Of a stretch of 18,191 nucleotides of DNA, positions 1-5,732 are shown one piece after another. The stretch's first letter is position 1. Each line of letters starts with the position of its first letter. The stretch spans positions 1-18,191 of the forward strand of contig SFGO01000050.1 of assembly GCA_004556545.1 (NCBI GenBank), in the 5' to 3' direction. This DNA is from Clostridiales bacterium (GTDB lineage Bacteria; Bacillota; Clostridia; Christensenellales; Aristaeellaceae). The notes below the pieces were generated by a model, which was not told the origin of the DNA, did not search any database, and was given only the letters and a program-made list of their open reading frames with translations. The position numbers and the translations under genes are program-made.

Positions 1-36
1 CAACTGCGGGGGAGCAGAGCGGCGATAGGCAGCGGA

Positions 37-175
37 GGGAAAAAGGCCCGCCCATTTTGACGGCGGAAAAAGGCGAGCTCCGAGCGCGCACGATAGCATA
101 CGGAATCTGGCCAACTCCGCTGCGCGCGACATAGCGAGCCCCGCCGTCAAAATGGGCAATAGAAGCCTTTTTCCC
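37..175. repeat. Long interrupted inverted repeat
   Basis: The arm at 50-66 (GCCCATTTTGACGGCGG) is perfectly complementary to 141-157. Outside it, 37-47 (GGGAAAAAGGC) is perfectly complementary to 165-175. The two stem segments are offset by 2 unpaired bases on the left and 7 on the right, and the central part is about 74 bases. No open reading frame in it has a ribosome site. It could be a large hairpin in RNA, a cruciform, or the ends of an interspersed element; the sequence alone does not decide. Confidence 0.7.
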
Positions 176-204
176 GGAGTCGCTGTGCCGCTGGCTTTCT
201 TTTG

Positions 205-238
205 CACACTTTTCTTTCGCCACCGAAAGAAAAGTGTG
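205..238. repeat. Perfect 15-bp hairpin
   Basis: CACACTTTTCTTTCG at 205-219 and its exact reverse complement at 224-238 enclose a 4-base loop (CCAC). There is no T-run after it on either strand, so it is not a standard intrinsic terminator. It directly abuts the first copy of the A-type stem-loop module starting at 238 and looks like the border of the repeat mosaic. Confidence 0.75.
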
Positions 239-345
239 AGCGCCCCATAGGGCTGCAAGCCCTGCCCCCGCGCCGGAGTCGGCGCGTCAAGCCCCCTCAA
301 AGGGGAATTGCTTACGGCAAAGTTGTTGCCCATTGATGCAAGCAG
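238..345. repeat. Stem-loop repeat module A, copy 1
   Basis: The module is a string of small hairpins: AGGGCT/AGCCCT at 249-263, GCGCC/GGCGC at 270-285 and CCCCT/AGGGG at 293-305. A conserved tail follows, running through GAATTGCTTACGGCAA to GCAAGCAGGGGG. A second full copy lies 275 bp downstream (513-620) and a partial one at 959-1006. No protein reading is credible: reading frames here lack ribosome sites and differ between copies. Confidence 0.75.
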
Positions 346-346
346 G

Positions 347-478
347 GGGCTTTCCTCGGGGCAAACAATCGGCGCGGTTCGCACTGTCGTGCGTCCCACT
401 TGTTGTTTGCCTGAACTCCGGGTCGCTAACCGCCTTCGGCGGTTGTATCCACTGGATACCCGCTTTCCTTCGTTCCCC
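347..478. repeat. Structured repeat C, copy 1
   Basis: This 132-base stretch matches 707-838 with 9 substitutions and no gaps. Predicted pairings by eye: outer stem 360-368 with 403-411; internal hairpin 380-384/389-393; hairpin 428-434/438-444 (AACCGCC/GGCGGTT); hairpin 445-450/454-459 (GTATCC/GGATAC). The stem substitutions against copy 2 occur as matched pairs and the rest fall in loops or unpaired bases. This suggests the folded form matters, in DNA or RNA. Confidence 0.8.
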
Positions 479-512
479 CCTGCACCCCTTCGGATCGCCA
501 CTCGAAGCAATA

Positions 513-620
513 GAGCGCCCAATGGGGCTGCAAGCCCTGCTCCCGCGCCGGAGTCGGCGCGTCAATCCCCCTCAAAGGGGAATTGCTTACGGCAACGTTG
601 TCACCTATCGTTGCAAGCAG
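513..620. repeat. Stem-loop repeat module A, copy 2
   Basis: Second copy of the module at 238-345. It keeps the GGGGCTGCAAGCCCT hairpin, the GCGCC/GGCGC hairpin at 545-560, the CCCCT/AGGGG hairpin and the GAATTGCTTACGGCAA block. It diverges only in the last third before GCAAGCAGG. It is preceded by a short CTGCACCCCTTCGG...CGAAGCAA segment (478-510) that also precedes the partial third copy at 959. Confidence 0.75.
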
Positions 621-645
621 GGGGGCTTTCCGCTCGCCCCCCTGC
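617..645. repeat. G-tract/C-tract hairpin, copy 1
   Basis: GCAGGGGGGC (617-626) pairs perfectly with GCCCCCCTGC (636-645) around the loop TTTCCGCTC. The same loop is flanked by arms one base pair shorter at 903-929, so the arm length changes on both sides together. Confidence 0.75.
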
Positions 646-706
646 ACCCCCTTCGGGGAGTCGGCGTGCCAATGGGGTAGGGGTATGCACCTGCGGGCGC
701 ACCAAA

Positions 707-838
707 GGGCTTTCCTCGGGGCAAACAATCGGCGCGGTTCGCACTGCCGTGCGTCCCGCTTGTTGTTTGCCTGAACTCCGGGTCGCTAACCGCCTGCGGC
801 GGTTGTGCCCACTGGGCACGCGCTTCCCTTCGTTCCCC
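707..838. repeat. Structured repeat C, copy 2
   Basis: Copy of 347-478, exactly 360 bp downstream, with 123 of 132 bases identical. The last hairpin here is GTGCCC/GGGCAC (805-810/814-819), where copy 1 has GTATCC/GGATAC. The AACCGCC/GGCGGTT hairpin (788-804) changes only in its loop (TTC to TGC). The 380-393 equivalent (740-753) also changes only in its loop. Confidence 0.8.
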
Positions 839-902
839 TTTGGAAACCTTCGGGCCGTAGTTGGCGAAAAACCCCACGGGGTATAAATATTCCGGCAAAA
901 AA

Positions 903-929
903 GCAGGGGGCTTTCCGCTCGCCCCCTGC
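903..929. repeat. G-tract/C-tract hairpin, copy 2
   Basis: GCAGGGGGC (903-911) pairs perfectly with GCCCCCTGC (921-929) around the same TTTCCGCTC loop as 617-645. It is followed by a CTTCGG/CCGAAG hairpin (about 935-954) and then by the partial A module. Confidence 0.75.
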
Positions 930-958
930 ACCCCTTCGGATCGCCACCCGAAGCAATC

Positions 959-1006
959 GAGCGCCCCATAGGGCTACAAGCCCTCTTTCCGCGCCGGAGT
1001 CGGCGC
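959..1006. repeat. Stem-loop repeat module A, partial copy 3
   Basis: It starts GAGCGCCCCATAGGGCT as in copy 1 and has the AGGGCTACAAGCCCT hairpin at 969-983 and GCGCC/GGCGC at 991-1006. It then leaves the module and runs into C- and G-rich sequence next to the stop codon of the small gene on the minus strand. The CCCCT/AGGGG hairpin and the GCTTACGGCAA block are missing. Confidence 0.65.
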
Positions 1007-1051
1007 ACACCCCCGCCGGGGGGCAGGGACAGTCTCACATGCCCGCGGGCA

Positions 1052-1282
1052 TCACCCCAGCGGGCACCCCCTCCCCCCGGGCCCTTCTCCCCCGGAAACA
1101 TACCTCGCCCGGTACTCCATGTTCACTTCCCGTAGTTCCTTCTTGCCGTCAATGTAGTCCTGATACATTTCGATGATCCCCACGGCGCAGCCGTCGCAGG
1201 CAACGTCCACATTTTCGAGGGATTCGGCTACCAGCCGCTCCCGCTCCTCCCGGGTGGTCTCGCTGATAAGAACGCCGCTCAT
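1052..1282 (-). CDS. Small conserved-looking hypothetical protein
   Basis: A 76-residue charged protein that I cannot assign to a named family. It begins MSGVLISETTREERERLVAESL, has a CDGC pair of cysteines near residues 29-32, and then an acidic/basic helix-like stretch (MYQDYIDGKKELREVNMEYRARYV). No signal peptide or membrane segment is visible. The start is well supported: GGGAGG lies about 6 bases upstream and the gene begins 12 bp after the stop of the dipeptidase gene, so the two are probably co-transcribed and translationally coupled. The last ~10 residues are almost all Gly, Pro and Arg and are encoded in the C/G-rich edge of the repeat mosaic, so the natural C-terminus may have been extended there. 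The overall look resembles short clostridial proteins of unknown role; this is recollection, not a search result. Confidence 0.7.
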   Translation of the reverse strand: MSGVLISETTREERERLVAESLENVDVACDGCAVGIIEMYQDYIDGKKELREVNMEYRARYVSGGEGPGGRGCPLG

Positions 1283-1294
1283 ACTGTCCTCCCG

Positions 1295-2761
1295 TCAGGA
1301 ATCCGAACGGGCAAAGCCGTTCTTCATTTCCATGCTGGCGCTGAATAGCACCTTCGATAGCAGATCGTCCGTCAGCTCCCGCGCCTTGTCGGCCATCTGC
1401 TGGTTGCAGGCGGTCAGATAGGCGGCGGCGTCCTGCTCGGGCGCGGCCAGATATCGACCGTCAAAACCCTTGAGCATGGCGTGACCGATGCTGGATAGGG
1501 CCAGCTGATAGCGCTCCACGTGGGCAATGCAGGCGGGGTAGTGCGCGTCCGCCATGGCGGCGATCAGACGGTTGGCCCAGTAGAAGCTCTCCGTGGTCAC
1601 AGTCCCGTTGGTGTCCGCCAGATAGGCGGGCGTGGCGTTCACGTGGGCGTAAAAGGGCACCGCTTCGTTGAAGGCGTTGGAGCCGACGGCAATCCATTCC
1701 ACGCCCTGCAAATCATGGGGCATGTAGGGCCGCAGCTGTGTGATCGCCACAAAATTGTTGCGGTTGATGCCGATGGGACGATACATCCCCCGATGGGTCA
1801 GGTCGCCGTGACGGTTGTAGGGATTGTACTCCGTGCCCTGATAATAGGAAGAAAGCACGTACTTCACATCCTCCACGGTGATCTTCCGCTCGGGCACCAT
1901 GCACCAGGGCAGATCGTCGGATTCGGGGGTGAAGTCCGCGTCGGGGCCGTCCCATACAAAGGTGGTGGGGTTGAAGCAGCGCAGCATGTACCACGCCCGG
2001 GGCGTGTTGTAGCAGTGATCCGAGTCGCTGTGACTGCCCAGCGCCGCCCGAACGTCAAAATCCTCCGATTGAGCCGGATCGACGCCGTCCAAGCCCAGAT
2101 CCAGATGATTCTCCCGGATGAAGTCCGCCAGATCGGCGGAGCAGAGGTGGTTTTTCCCTTCGCCCAGCGCGTCGCGGAAGTCGAAATAGTCGATGCCCTG
2201 CTGGTTGGGCACGACCACGTAGGCGTCGTCGGGAACGCGCTTCGCCATCCAGTGGTGGCCGCCCACGGATTCCAGCCACCAGATCTCGTCCAGATCCTGA
2301 AAGCCGATGCCGTTCATCTCGTAGGTGCCGTATTGCTCCAGCAGTGCGCCCAGCCGCAGCACACCCTCCCGGGCGCTGTGGATGTAGGGCAGCACGATGG
2401 TCAGCATGTCCTCCTCGCCGATGCCGCCCTCCACCAGCGGATCAGCCCCCAAAACCCGGGGATTGGAGGTGAGCGTCTCCGTTTCGCTCATGGCCACGTT
2501 GCACTCGTTGATGCCCGCCTCGCCCCAGATGCCCTGCACGGGCACCGCGTCGGGCATGGCGGTATAGCGCATGGGGTTGTCCGGCAGGTCGATCTCCACC
2601 TTGGAAATCACGCTGCGGTAGTGCCGGGGCTGCTCGTCCGGGTGAACGACGATGAATTTCTTGGCGGTGAATTTTCCCGCGCCGGAGTCCTCGTTGCGGG
2701 CCATCAGGGTTGAGCCGTCGTAGCTGGCTTTTTTGCCGACCAATAAAGTAGTGCAGGGCAT
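1295..2761 (-). CDS. Family C69 dipeptidase (PepD type)
   Basis: A 488-residue cytoplasmic Ntn-hydrolase-type dipeptidase. The N-terminus MPCTTLLVGKKASYDGSTLMARNED matches the C69 pattern, in which a near-terminal Cys (here Cys3) becomes the nucleophile and is followed by a GKKAxxDGST and ARNED signature. Further family-like stretches are WGEAGINECNVAMSETET, EIWWLESVGGHHWMAKRVPDDAYVVVPNQ and, near the C-terminus, YWANRLIAAMAD. I chose this start over an in-frame ATG 22 codons upstream because it has GGGAGG about 8 bases upstream and puts the Cys at the N-terminus as maturation requires. The upstream ATG would also lie inside or ahead of the likely promoter at 2799-2827. Length is usual for the family. 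It is followed 12 bp later by the small gene at 1052-1282. The likely role is cleavage of dipeptides from peptide uptake. Confidence 0.9.
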   Translation of the reverse strand: MPCTTLLVGKKASYDGSTLMARNEDSGAGKFTAKKFIVVHPDEQPRHYRSVISKVEIDLPDNPMRYTAMPDAVPVQGIWGEAGINECNVAMSETETLTSNPRVLGADPLVEGGIGEEDMLTIVLPYIHSAREGVLRLGALLEQYGTYEMNGIGFQDLDEIWWLESVGGHHWMAKRVPDDAYVVVPNQQGIDYFDFRDALGEGKNHLCSADLADFIRENHLDLGLDGVDPAQSEDFDVRAALGSHSDSDHCYNTPRAWYMLRCFNPTTFVWDGPDADFTPESDDLPWCMVPERKITVEDVKYVLSSYYQGTEYNPYNRHGDLTHRGMYRPIGINRNNFVAITQLRPYMPHDLQGVEWIAVGSNAFNEAVPFYAHVNATPAYLADTNGTVTTESFYWANRLIAAMADAHYPACIAHVERYQLALSSIGHAMLKGFDGRYLAAPEQDAAAYLTACNQQMADKARELTDDLLSKVLFSASMEMKNGFARSDS

Positions 2762-2798
2762 GAAAAGTCCCTCCCTTAAAATTTCTTTTTCCTGTTTC

Positions 2799-2827
2799 GT
2801 TATATCACCGATGGCGGAAAACTGCAA
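2799..2827 (-). promoter_or_regulatory. Sigma-A promoter for the dipeptidase gene
   Basis: Read on the minus strand: -35 TTGCAG (2822-2827), a 17-base spacer and -10 TATAAC (2799-2804). It lies about 40 bases upstream of the chosen dipeptidase start, a normal leader length. It supports starting the gene at 2761 and not at 2827. Confidence 0.65.
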
Positions 2828-2846
2828 CGGTTTCGGCGTTTTTTCA

Positions 2847-2875
2847 TTGTTCCGGCAGGGAAAACAGGGTATACT
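2847..2875 (+). promoter_or_regulatory. Sigma-A promoter for the bile salt hydrolase gene
   Basis: -35 TTGTTC (2847-2852), a 17-base spacer and -10 TATACT (2870-2875), about 35 bases before the start codon at 2910. It is back to back with the minus-strand promoter at 2799-2827; the two -35 boxes are only 19 bases apart, so a regulator bound between them could act on both genes. Confidence 0.65.
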
Positions 2876-2909
2876 GATAGGGAAAATATCGCAGGAGGGA
2901 TGAAGGATT

Positions 2910-3887
2910 ATGTGTACTGCCGCCGCCTACCGGACGAAGGATTTTTATTTTGGCCGCAATCTGGATTATGAACGCAATTACGGAGAAAGCGTGACCGTCA
3001 CGCCGCGAAAGTATGCCCTGACCTTTCGGAACGGAGAAACATGGCCGGAGCATTACGCCATCATCGGCATGGCCCACGTGCAGGATGGGTATCCGCTGTA
3101 TTACGACGCGGTGAATGAGAAGGGACTGGCAATCGCCGGGCTGAATTTTGTGGGCAGCGCCGTGTATCACGCGCCCGTGCAGGGCAGGGACAACGTGGCG
3201 CAGTTTGAGCTGATTCCGTGGCTGCTGGGCCGCTGCGCCACGGCGGCGGAAGCGCGGAAGGCGCTGGAAAGGCTTAATATCACCGATGAAGCCTTCTGCC
3301 CGGGCCTGCCCGCCTCTCAGCTGCATTGGATGCTGGCGGATCGTGAAACCAGTCTGGTGATCGAAAGCACGGCAGACGGGCTGCACGTTTATGACGATCC
3401 CGCTCAGGTTTTGACTAACAATCCGCCCTTTCCCATGCAGCTGTTTCAGCTGAACAACTATGCCCGCCTTTCGCCCGACGGCCCGGAGTTCCGCTTTGCA
3501 AAGGGAATTCCGTTTCAGGAGTACAGCCGGGGCATGGGCGGCATGGGCCTTCCCGGCGACCTTTCCTCTCAGTCCCGGTTCGTGCGGGCGGCTTTTGCCT
3601 GCCTGAATGCCCAATCCGGGGAGGACGAGCTTTCCAGCGTGAGCCAGTTCTTCCATATTCTGGGCGCGGTGGAGCAGCAGCGGGGCCTGTGCCGCCTGCC
3701 GGACGGACAGTACGAGATTACGCTGTATTCCGCCTGCATGAATGCCAGCCGGGGCCTGTATTACTACCGCACCTATGACAATCCTCAATGGACGGTGGTG
3801 GATCTGCATCGGGAGGAGCTGGACGAAAGTCAGCTGGTTTCCTATCCGCTGCGGGAAAAGACGGAGATTTTCCGACAAAACGGCTGA
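2910..3887 (+). CDS. Choloylglycine hydrolase / bile salt hydrolase
   Basis: A 325-residue Ntn-hydrolase of family C59, which removes glycine or taurine from conjugated bile acids in the cytoplasm. Met is followed directly by Cys2, the nucleophile. Arg16 and Asp19 sit in FGRNLDYE, Asn79 in GLAIAGLNF, an Asn pair at 170-171 in VLTNNPPF, and Arg223 in LPGDLSSQSRFVR, together forming the known active-site set. YYYRTYDNPQ near residue 290 is typical of bile salt hydrolases. Penicillin V acylase is the main alternative, but these motifs favour bile salts. Tyr-Ser206-Arg207-Gly208 lies where the conjugate-selectivity loop is expected; I recall an S-R-x loop being linked to glycine preference, which is inference here. 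AGGAGGG at 2893-2899 is the ribosome site. There is no signal peptide. A MATE pump follows 93 bp downstream. Confidence 0.92.
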   Translation: MCTAAAYRTKDFYFGRNLDYERNYGESVTVTPRKYALTFRNGETWPEHYAIIGMAHVQDGYPLYYDAVNEKGLAIAGLNFVGSAVYHAPVQGRDNVAQFELIPWLLGRCATAAEARKALERLNITDEAFCPGLPASQLHWMLADRETSLVIESTADGLHVYDDPAQVLTNNPPFPMQLFQLNNYARLSPDGPEFRFAKGIPFQEYSRGMGGMGLPGDLSSQSRFVRAAFACLNAQSGEDELSSVSQFFHILGAVEQQRGLCRLPDGQYEITLYSACMNASRGLYYYRTYDNPQWTVVDLHREELDESQLVSYPLREKTEIFRQNG

Positions 3888-3903
3888 ACGCCTGCATCGG
3901 CTA

Positions 3904-3932
3904 TTGACTATTCTGCGCTATGCTGTTACCAT
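3904..3932 (+). promoter_or_regulatory. Promoter for the MATE gene
   Basis: -35 TTGACT (3904-3909), a 17-base spacer and -10 TACCAT (3927-3932), located in the 93-bp gap after the bile salt hydrolase. A small GGGG/CCCC hairpin at about 3941-3953 lies in the resulting short leader. There is no clear terminator after the hydrolase, so read-through plus this internal promoter is likely. Confidence 0.55.
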
Positions 3933-3980
3933 AGACCCTTGGGGCTTTTCCCCGATTACGCGAATGAAGGAGAGCAACGA

Positions 3981-5360
3981 ATGGAGACACAGGAACGTTC
4001 CAGAATGCTGGGTACGATGGATATGGGCAAGCTGGTGCCGAAGGTTTCGATCCCCATCATGATCAGCATGCTGGTGCAGGCCTTGTACAATGTGGTGGAC
4101 GGCATTTTTGTGGCGAAGTACAGTCAGGCGGCGCTGACCGCCGTTTCGCTGGCCTATCCCATTCAAATGCTGATGATCGCCGTATCCACCGGTCTGGGCG
4201 TGGGCTTCAACAGCCTGATTAGCCGGAAATTGGGGGAAAAACGGGCGGAGGAGGCACGGGACGCGGCCAAAAACGGCATGTTTACGGAGCTGTGCGGCTA
4301 TTTGCTGTTTCTGGTGTTCGGCCTGTTTTTTGCCAAGCCGTTCTTTAACCTGTTTACGCCGGAGGCGGAGCTGCAGGAGTTGGGCGGCGAATATCTGAGT
4401 ATTGTGTGCGTGTTCAGCTTCGGCCTGTTTTTCGGCATCTGCTTTGAGCGCATGATGCAGGCCACCGGCAATACGGTGCTGTCCATGGTGACGCAGCTGA
4501 CGGGCGCGGTGATCAACATCATTTTGGATCCCATCATGATCTTCGGCCTGCTGGGCTTCCCGGCCATGGGCGTTGCCGGCGCGGCCATCGCCACCGTCAT
4601 CGGCCAGATCGGCGGCATGACGCTGGGGCTTGTGCTGAATCAGGCAAAGAACGTGGAACTGCGTCTTCACCTGAAGGGCTTCCGCCCGGATAAGACGATC
4701 CTGAAGGGCATTCTGGACGTGGGTTTCCCCAGCATCATCATGCAGTCCATTTCTTCCGTTATGAACGTGCTGATGAACATGATCCTGCTGGGCTTTGGCA
4801 CGGCAGCCGTCAATGTGCTGGGCGTATATTTCAAACTGCAGTCCTTCGTGTTCATGCCGGTGTTCGGCCTGAGCAACGGTCTGGTAGCGATTCTGGGCTA
4901 CAACTACGGCGCGCGGATGCGCAAGCGGGTGTATGACGCGCTGAAGGTGGCGCTGATCTGGGCGGCGGCGATCATGCTGCTGGGCACGATCGCTTTCCTG
5001 CTGATCCCCGAAACGCTGCTGAGCCTGTTTGAATCCGGCGACGCCAGGGAGCTGACCGCCATGGGTGTGGTGGCCCTGCGGGTCATCAGCCTGAGCTTCC
5101 TGCTGGCTGCGGTGGGCATTACCATTTCCACCCTGTTCCAGGCCGTGGGCAAGGGTTTCTACAGTCTGCTGATGAGCCTGTGCCGCCAGCTGATCGTGCT
5201 GCTGCCCGCTGCGTGGCTTCTGAGCCAGACCGGCAACGTGGATGCGGTGTGGTGGAGCTTCCCCATTGCGGAACTGGTTTCCGTGGCCATCTGTTTGAGC
5301 CTGTACCGGCACGTGGATAAGACCATGCTGCAAAAACTGACCACGCTGCAAGAAATATAA
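3981..5360 (+). CDS. MATE family multidrug/toxin efflux protein
   Basis: A 459-residue integral membrane protein with about 12 hydrophobic segments in two similar halves, the layout of Na+ or H+ driven MATE exporters. Family-typical stretches are IPIMISMLVQALYNVVDGIFV in TM1, LDPIMIFGLLGFPAMGVAGAA around TM6 and VFGLSNGLVAILGYNYGA at the start of the second half. The length fits the family. The start was set at METQERS because GAAGGAG lies 8 bases upstream; an in-frame ATG 14 codons earlier has no ribosome site. Substrate cannot be read from sequence. Position right after a bile salt hydrolase invites the idea that it exports bile acids or similar amphiphiles, but that is only context. Orthology to NorM, MepA or DinF cannot be settled by eye. 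Confidence 0.9.
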   Translation: METQERSRMLGTMDMGKLVPKVSIPIMISMLVQALYNVVDGIFVAKYSQAALTAVSLAYPIQMLMIAVSTGLGVGFNSLISRKLGEKRAEEARDAAKNGMFTELCGYLLFLVFGLFFAKPFFNLFTPEAELQELGGEYLSIVCVFSFGLFFGICFERMMQATGNTVLSMVTQLTGAVINIILDPIMIFGLLGFPAMGVAGAAIATVIGQIGGMTLGLVLNQAKNVELRLHLKGFRPDKTILKGILDVGFPSIIMQSISSVMNVLMNMILLGFGTAAVNVLGVYFKLQSFVFMPVFGLSNGLVAILGYNYGARMRKRVYDALKVALIWAAAIMLLGTIAFLLIPETLLSLFESGDARELTAMGVVALRVISLSFLLAAVGITISTLFQAVGKGFYSLLMSLCRQLIVLLPAAWLLSQTGNVDAVWWSFPIAELVSVAICLSLYRHVDKTMLQKLTTLQEI

Positions 5361-5391
5361 ATCGTTTGTTGACCCGGCGGGCCGGGTAGAG

Positions 5392-5541
5392 TGTCAAAAA
5401 AGTGGAGGTGCAGGAGGCACTGCCTCCTGCCGGGGTTACAGGGGCGGAGCCCCTAACCCTTGTGCCGCAGCACTTTCCCCGCAAACCAGCGTAGCGCTGT
5501 TTGCGGGCAACGGCGGCCAACTTGGGGTTTTCGACAGACTG
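5392..5541. repeat. MITE-like interspersed repeat with three hairpins
   Basis: This non-coding element lies between the MATE stop and the terminator at 5543. Its ends are imperfect inverted repeats: TGTCAAAAA at 5392-5400 against TTTTCGACA at 5528-5536, 8 of 9 paired. Inside are a 10-bp perfect hairpin (5410-5430, GCAGGAGGCA/TGCCTCCTGC), a GGGTT..AGGGGC hairpin (5433-5459) and a GCAAAC-type hairpin with one bulged base (5479-5506). Its 3' 48 bases recur inverted at 18063-18110. The 10-mer GACCCGGCGG flanks it at 5371-5380 and 5542-5551. It has no transposase gene. Confidence 0.65.
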
Positions 5542-5542
5542 G

Positions 5543-5577
5543 ACCCGGCGGTATCCTGCGATACCGCCGGGTTTTTG
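5543..5577 (+). terminator. Strong intrinsic terminator
   Basis: A perfect 13-bp stem (5543-5555 with 5560-5572), loop CTGC, followed by a run of T at 5572-5576. It should end transcription coming from the MATE gene and the repeat, insulating the ABC operon promoter at 5638. Confidence 0.85.
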
Positions 5578-5595
5578 CTGCATAAAAAAGCTTCT

Positions 5596-5631
5596 TTCAA
5601 AACGTTCAAAAACCTCTTCAAAATTTCAAAA
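5596..5631. promoter_or_regulatory. Four TTCAAAA repeats upstream of the ABC promoter
   Basis: TTCAAAA occurs at 5596, 5605, 5617 and 5625, just upstream of the -35 box at 5638, within a short AT-rich island in otherwise GC-rich DNA. It could be an UP-element-like A-tract region that boosts the promoter, or a set of binding sites for a regulator. The spacing (9, 12, 8) is irregular, so a specific operator is uncertain. Confidence 0.4.
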
Positions 5632-5637
5632 AAGGCT

Positions 5638-5666
5638 TTGACATTCGCAATCAACTGGCCTATAAT
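5638..5666 (+). promoter_or_regulatory. Perfect-consensus sigma-A promoter for the ABC operon
   Basis: TTGACA (5638-5643), exactly 17 bases, then TATAAT (5661-5666): a full match to consensus in both boxes. The leader to the start codon at 5733 is about 60 bases. Such a promoter is likely strong and, if controlled, more likely repressed than activated. Confidence 0.85.
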
Positions 5667-5732
5667 GTTGGCGTTTACGCCGGATGTAACGGCAATCCCC
5701 ACGCGACGACCTCAATGGAGTTGGAGGTTTCT

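Noticed and set aside
347..838. Possible CRISPR or tandem array because of the exact 360-bp period
   Set aside because: There are only two copies, the units are over 130 bp, there are no uniform spacers, and there are no cas genes in the window.
287..1176. Several overlapping open frames of 60-190 codons on both strands in the repeat mosaic
   Set aside because: They have no ribosome sites and encode Arg/Pro/Gly-rich low-complexity sequence. They shift frame between repeat copies and follow the hairpin repeats, not any protein family.
2762..2827. Upstream ATG at 2827 as start of the dipeptidase
   Set aside because: It would bury the catalytic Cys 25 residues in, has no ribosome site, and lies within the -35 box. 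The ATG at 2761 has GGGAGG and the correct N-terminus.
5410..5506. Riboswitch or small RNA gene in the MATE-ABC gap
   Set aside because: The hairpins belong to the interspersed repeat that recurs inverted at 18063, and a terminator plus a new promoter separate it from the ABC genes. No known riboswitch consensus is visible.
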